Positions 5,288-7,358 of a stretch of 7,358 bases of DNA are shown one piece after another. The notes under the pieces are model-generated. The model had not been told where the DNA came from. It worked only from the letters and a program-made list of their open reading frames with translations, and made no database searches. The stretch comes from Armatimonadota bacterium (GTDB taxonomy: Bacteria; Armatimonadota; Fimbriimonadia; Fimbriimonadales; ATM1), in contig JACDEQ010000019.1 of assembly GCA_013816225.1 (NCBI GenBank), positions 5,652-13,009 on the forward strand, in the 5' to 3' direction. A program made the position numbers and the translations under genes. Within the stretch, counting starts at the first letter, position 1. Every line of letters starts with the position of its first letter.

Positions 5288-5914
5288 ATGGATAAGACCA
5301 AGCTCAGCGGCGACGATTTGCCGGAGTCCGCGATTACCGGAAACGGCCATGGCAGTGGGCTTTCTCCGGACCAGGACGGTTCTTTTAGCGCGGCGCGACT
5401 CGGAATGTGGCTCGCGGTGGGCGCCCTCAGCATGGTATTTGCGGCGCTTGCGGTGGCTTATGTAGCTCGGCTCCATGACAAGCCGAACTTCTTCTTCGAA
5501 GCCCCGTCGAGTTTGTGGGCCAGCACGGTGATCCTCGTCTTCAGCAGCTTCACCCTACACCTATCAGTTGCGGCGATTGGGAAAGGGGAGCAGAAGCGGT
5601 TTCGGCAATTTCTCGCCATCACGGTCGTCCTCGGGTGGCTTTTCATCGTGAGCCAGCTTTTCGCATGGTTCCAATTGATGAGAAGCGGCTTCTATGCCCA
5701 GACCAACCCGTTCAGTGGGTTCTTTTACATCCTTACCTTCGTTCATGCGGCCCACCTGATCGTGGGGATAGTCTGGATTAGCTACCTGCATAGGATTGCG
5801 GTTGCGAATGTGTTTACGGCAAAGCGCCACCTGGCCGTGGACCTAGGCGCCCTGTATTGGCATTTCGTCGACGTCGCCTGGATCGTGCTCTTCGTGCTCC
5901 TTATGTTTTTCTGA
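5288..5914 (+). CDS. ctaE: Cytochrome c oxidase subunit III, short five-helix type
   Basis: A 208-residue membrane protein of the heme-copper oxidase subunit III family. It supports the catalytic core (subunits I and II) in the cytoplasmic membrane and contains no metal centre. Seen: a hydrophilic N-terminus (1-35); five hydrophobic segments at about 38-61, 76-97, 108-131, 143-167 and 186-208; HAAHLIVGIVW (153-163); and the signature YWHFVDVAWIVLF (190-202). The conserved membrane glutamate of the first retained helix (E in LASE of classical proteins, the DCCD site) is Leu47 here, in RLGMWLAVGAL. The frame is open far upstream inside ctaB; the ATG at 5288 is chosen because it is the first one past the ctaB stop giving a normal N-terminus. 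No Shine-Dalgarno sequence is seen. TACAAT (5264-5269) in the 41-bp gap could be a -10 box but has no good -35 partner. A quinol oxidase subunit III is the alternative. Confidence 0.9.
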   Translation: MDKTKLSGDDLPESAITGNGHGSGLSPDQDGSFSAARLGMWLAVGALSMVFAALAVAYVARLHDKPNFFFEAPSSLWASTVILVFSSFTLHLSVAAIGKGEQKRFRQFLAITVVLGWLFIVSQLFAWFQLMRSGFYAQTNPFSGFFYILTFVHAAHLIVGIVWISYLHRIAVANVFTAKRHLAVDLGALYWHFVDVAWIVLFVLLMFF

Positions 5915-5915
5915 A

Positions 5916-6545
5916 ATGATGAATGTAGACAGCCTCCGCCGCCTTCGTTTCTATCTTTGGGGAATGCTGCTTGTTGCGGTCTTGACCATTGCCTCGGTTT
6001 ACGCCCTGATGGGTGTCATGTCGAAGAAGGCGATCACCGCGAGCCGGACGCGCTTAGAGCCGTTGGGCTCGGTCACGCCGTTCGATTTCGCCACACACAC
6101 GGGTGATCGAATTTCAGGGTCGAAGCTGACGGGGAAGATCTGGGTCGCGGATTTCTTTTTCAGCAGCTGCCAGGGGGTATGCCCAAAGATGAAGGCGAGC
6201 CTTCGTGATGTGCAGAAGACGTTCGACAACAACCCCGATGTGAAGCTCGTGTCGTTCAGCGTGGACCCGAAGCGCGACACCGTCGAGCGTTTGCAGCAAT
6301 TCGCGAAGAAGTGGAGCGCCAACCCAGAACAGTGGTATTTCGTGACGGGCAAGCAAGGGGAGATTAACGACCTTGCGAACAAAGGGTTCATGCTCGGCGG
6401 AAGCGAGGTGCCCGGCGAGATTCTTCACAGTAGCAAGTTCGTGCTGGTGGACCAACAGGGGAACATTCGGGGGTACTACGATGGGACCGACGCGGAGTCC
6501 GTAAGGCAACTTATGGCCGATATCCGGACGTTGCTCGACAGATGA
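5916..6545 (+). CDS. sco: SCO1/SenC/PrrC family copper chaperone
   Basis: A 209-residue membrane-anchored thioredoxin-fold protein that delivers copper to, or reduces the cysteines of, the CuA site of oxidase subunit II on the outer face of the membrane. Seen: one N-terminal anchor helix (about 13-34); the copper-binding CQGVCP (C85, C89); SVDPKRDT (115-122), a family hallmark; and the distal copper ligand His171 in LHSSKFVLVD (170-179). All three copper ligands are present, so it should be functional. It starts one base after the subunit III stop with tandem ATG codons (5916 or 5919), and its stop overlaps the next gene, which argues for translational coupling in one oxidase-assembly transcript. 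Because SCO acts on CuA, a cytochrome c oxidase is more likely than a quinol oxidase. Confidence 0.93.
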   Translation: MMNVDSLRRLRFYLWGMLLVAVLTIASVYALMGVMSKKAITASRTRLEPLGSVTPFDFATHTGDRISGSKLTGKIWVADFFFSSCQGVCPKMKASLRDVQKTFDNNPDVKLVSFSVDPKRDTVERLQQFAKKWSANPEQWYFVTGKQGEINDLANKGFMLGGSEVPGEILHSSKFVLVDQQGNIRGYYDGTDAESVRQLMADIRTLLDR

Positions 6546-6973
6546 TCGCACTCGAAAACCTCCCGAGCATCAACGCCGCGCTCAATACGCTCAGCGCAAC
6601 GCTTCTCGCTTCCGGTTTCTGTTTCATCAAGAGGAAGAACATTCCCGCGCACCGAGCTTGCATGCTCGGCGCAGTCGCCTCGTCGACAATCTTCCTAATC
6701 GGCTACCTTACATACCATTTCAATGTCGGAACGACGCGGTTTCAGGGTGAAGGCGTCGTGCGGCCGATGTACTTTGCGCTACTCCTGACACACACGATAC
6801 TCGCCGTTGCGATCGTGCCTCTTGTCGTCACGACCCTGTACCGCGCGTTAGGGAGCAGATTCGAAGCCCACAAACGGATCGCTCGCTGGACCCTTCCGCT
6901 ATGGCTCTACGTCTCTGTGACGGGAGTCCTGGTCTATTTCATGCTATATCACTGGTTTCCTGGCAAGACTTAA
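6542..6973 (+). CDS. DUF420 membrane protein (CtaM/YozB-like oxidase assembly factor)
   Basis: A 143-residue integral membrane protein with four hydrophobic segments (about 10-28, 41-59, 76-98 and 115-135). The family is recognised by its conserved histidines: AHRACM (H37), YLTYHFN (H59), LLTHTILA (H84), EAHKRIARWTLPLW (H110) and YHWF (H137). In Staphylococcus aureus the DUF420 protein CtaM is required for aa3-type oxidase activity, and the histidines suggest heme or copper handling; that mechanism is inferred, not shown. Its ATG overlaps the sco stop by ATGA, so it is co-translated with sco. Its place after ctaB, subunit III and sco fits an assembly role. It is the last gene of the cluster before a 237-bp gap. 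Confidence 0.88.
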   Translation: MIALENLPSINAALNTLSATLLASGFCFIKRKNIPAHRACMLGAVASSTIFLIGYLTYHFNVGTTRFQGEGVVRPMYFALLLTHTILAVAIVPLVVTTLYRALGSRFEAHKRIARWTLPLWLYVSVTGVLVYFMLYHWFPGKT

Positions 6974-6981
6974 GGGGACTT

Positions 6982-7001
6982 TGTACAAAACATGCACAAA
7001 A
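6982..7001 (+). repeat. Tandem near-repeat TGTACAAAA / TGCACAAAA with 11-bp period
   Basis: Two 9-bp units (6982-6990 and 6993-7001) differ at one position and are spaced by 11 bp, about one helical turn. They lie just after the DUF420 stop and upstream of the TTGACA box at 7027. They could be a paired activator site for the next gene, but the match is short and may be chance. Confidence 0.25.
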
Positions 7002-7026
7002 TCCTCACCCGTTTGCCCGGTGGCCC

Positions 7027-7057
7027 TTGACAGGACTCGTTGCGTTGCGGCTAACAT
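7027..7057 (+). promoter_or_regulatory. Possible sigma-70-type promoter for the downstream cytochrome cluster
   Basis: A perfect TTGACA -35 box (7027-7032) is followed 19 bp later by TAACAT (7052-7057), a 4-of-6 match to the -10 consensus. The spacing is two bases longer than ideal. It would give a 5' leader of roughly 145 nt before the ATG at 7211. It is the only good -35 box in the 237-bp gap. Confidence 0.35.
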
Positions 7058-7141
7058 GAGAAGTCCGATTCTTAACCCGTCTTGGCATGCGCCCACCGAG
7101 ACAGACTTCGATGGGTTTGGCAACGGCTAATGCTGAGAGAG

Positions 7142-7153
7142 TGTCGGCCGACA
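7142..7153. promoter_or_regulatory. 12-bp perfect palindrome, candidate operator
   Basis: TGTCGGCCGACA is its own reverse complement. It lies 57 bp upstream of the start at 7211 and downstream of the TTGACA promoter candidate, so a dimeric regulator bound here could block transcription. I do not recognise it as a site of a known regulator. The remaining bases of the gap (7154-7197) hold a T-run flanked by GGCC motifs but no convincing terminator. Confidence 0.35.
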
Positions 7154-7197
7154 ATTAGGCAAGGAGTTTTCCAGGCCTTTTTTTAGGGCCGAGTTTC

Positions 7198-7203
7198 GGG
7201 AGG
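7198..7203 (+). promoter_or_regulatory. Strong ribosome-binding site fixing the start at 7211
   Basis: GGGAGG, continued as GGGAGGGAG, ends 7 nt before the ATG at 7211. It is the best Shine-Dalgarno sequence in the window, in contrast to the oxidase genes upstream, which lack one. It decides the start of the gene cut by the right edge. Confidence 0.7.
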
Positions 7204-7210
7204 GAGCAAG

Positions 7211-7358
7211 ATGCCGCAGGTCTTTAGCAAGAGCAGCAACGTACTGGCGAGGTTGACCTTCATCGTGGGAGGCCTCTTGCTCGCGGTTGTTGTTTTGGTC
7301 GGTGCGAACGTGACGTCTTACACGCACAGGCTCGGAGTGGCGCTAGACCAGCCGGCCC
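7211..7358 (+). CDS. N-terminus of a membrane-anchored protein, probably ActA-like multiheme cytochrome c of alternative complex III (partial)
   Basis: Only 49 codons are inside the window. They encode MPQVFSKSSN at the start, then one hydrophobic helix (about residues 12-33), and end in YTHRLGVALDQPA. In alternative complex III, the ActA subunit and related cytochrome c3-type proteins begin with a short M-P-Q-x-F segment, a single anchor helix and a G-x-x-x-x-Q-P stretch. That stretch runs straight into a histidine-rich first heme-binding region (FSHxxH). The visible part fits this layout, but no CxxCH motif is reached before the window ends. The context supports it: alternative complex III genes often stand beside aa3-type oxidase genes, as the complex oxidises quinol and passes electrons to such an oxidase. 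Another anchored periplasmic protein remains possible. Confidence 0.5.
   Translation, partial: MPQVFSKSSNVLARLTFIVGGLLLAVVVLVGANVTSYTHRLGVALDQPA

Noticed and set aside
7169..7192. GGCC-T7-AGGGCC as a terminator in the gap before 7211
   Set aside because: The possible stem is only four base pairs and the T-run sits in the loop, not after the stem.
7127..7327. 66-residue minus-strand open frame at the right end
   Set aside because: It opposes a plus-strand frame with a strong ribosome-binding site and a membrane helix, and has no recognisable features.

Overview
This window looks like part of a chromosome from a moderately GC-rich, aerobic, Gram-negative-type bacterium. The combination of a PEP-CTERM (exosortase-sorted) exported protein, a cytochrome oxidase assembly cluster and what appears to be the first gene of an alternative complex III cluster would suit Armatimonadota (Fimbriimonadia-like) or a similar deep lineage. 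That placement is inferred from gene content only. No RNA gene, CRISPR array or classical insertion sequence was seen.

Left part (1-1609). The N-terminal part of a cytosolic S9-family peptidase (TolB-like beta-propeller) runs off the left edge on the minus strand. Divergent from it, across a gap of about 105 bp that holds an 8-bp inverted repeat, is a secreted PEP-CTERM protein with beta-propeller-like repeats.

Middle part (1610-3604). Two minus-strand genes follow: a small DUF559 (PD-(D/E)XK-like) endonuclease and an HD-domain class II CCA/tRNA nucleotidyltransferase. Three copies of a 42-43 bp hairpin repeat (A 1707-1748, C 2102-2144, B 2226-2268) lie within about 560 bp. A and C are inverted relative to each other and bracket the DUF559 gene. 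A and B form the 3' ends of the DUF559 and cca reading frames, giving both proteins a C-terminal tail containing PEDREG. The DUF559 gene with its flanking repeats is the best candidate here for an undescribed small mobile or repeat-spreading unit.

Right part (3603-7358), all on the plus strand. A PlsC-type acyltransferase starts head-to-head with cca. Then come ctaB (heme O synthase), a 5-helix cytochrome oxidase subunit III, a SCO copper chaperone and a DUF420/CtaM-like membrane protein. These are tightly packed (ATGA overlaps, 1-nt gaps) and look like one co-transcribed unit for making an aa3-type oxidase, but the catalytic subunits I and II are not in this stretch. After a 237-bp regulatory gap (a TTGACA box and a 12-bp palindrome) begins a single-helix membrane protein. 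It resembles the N-terminus of the multiheme cytochrome c subunit (ActA) of alternative complex III, the quinol oxidase that can feed such an oxidase.
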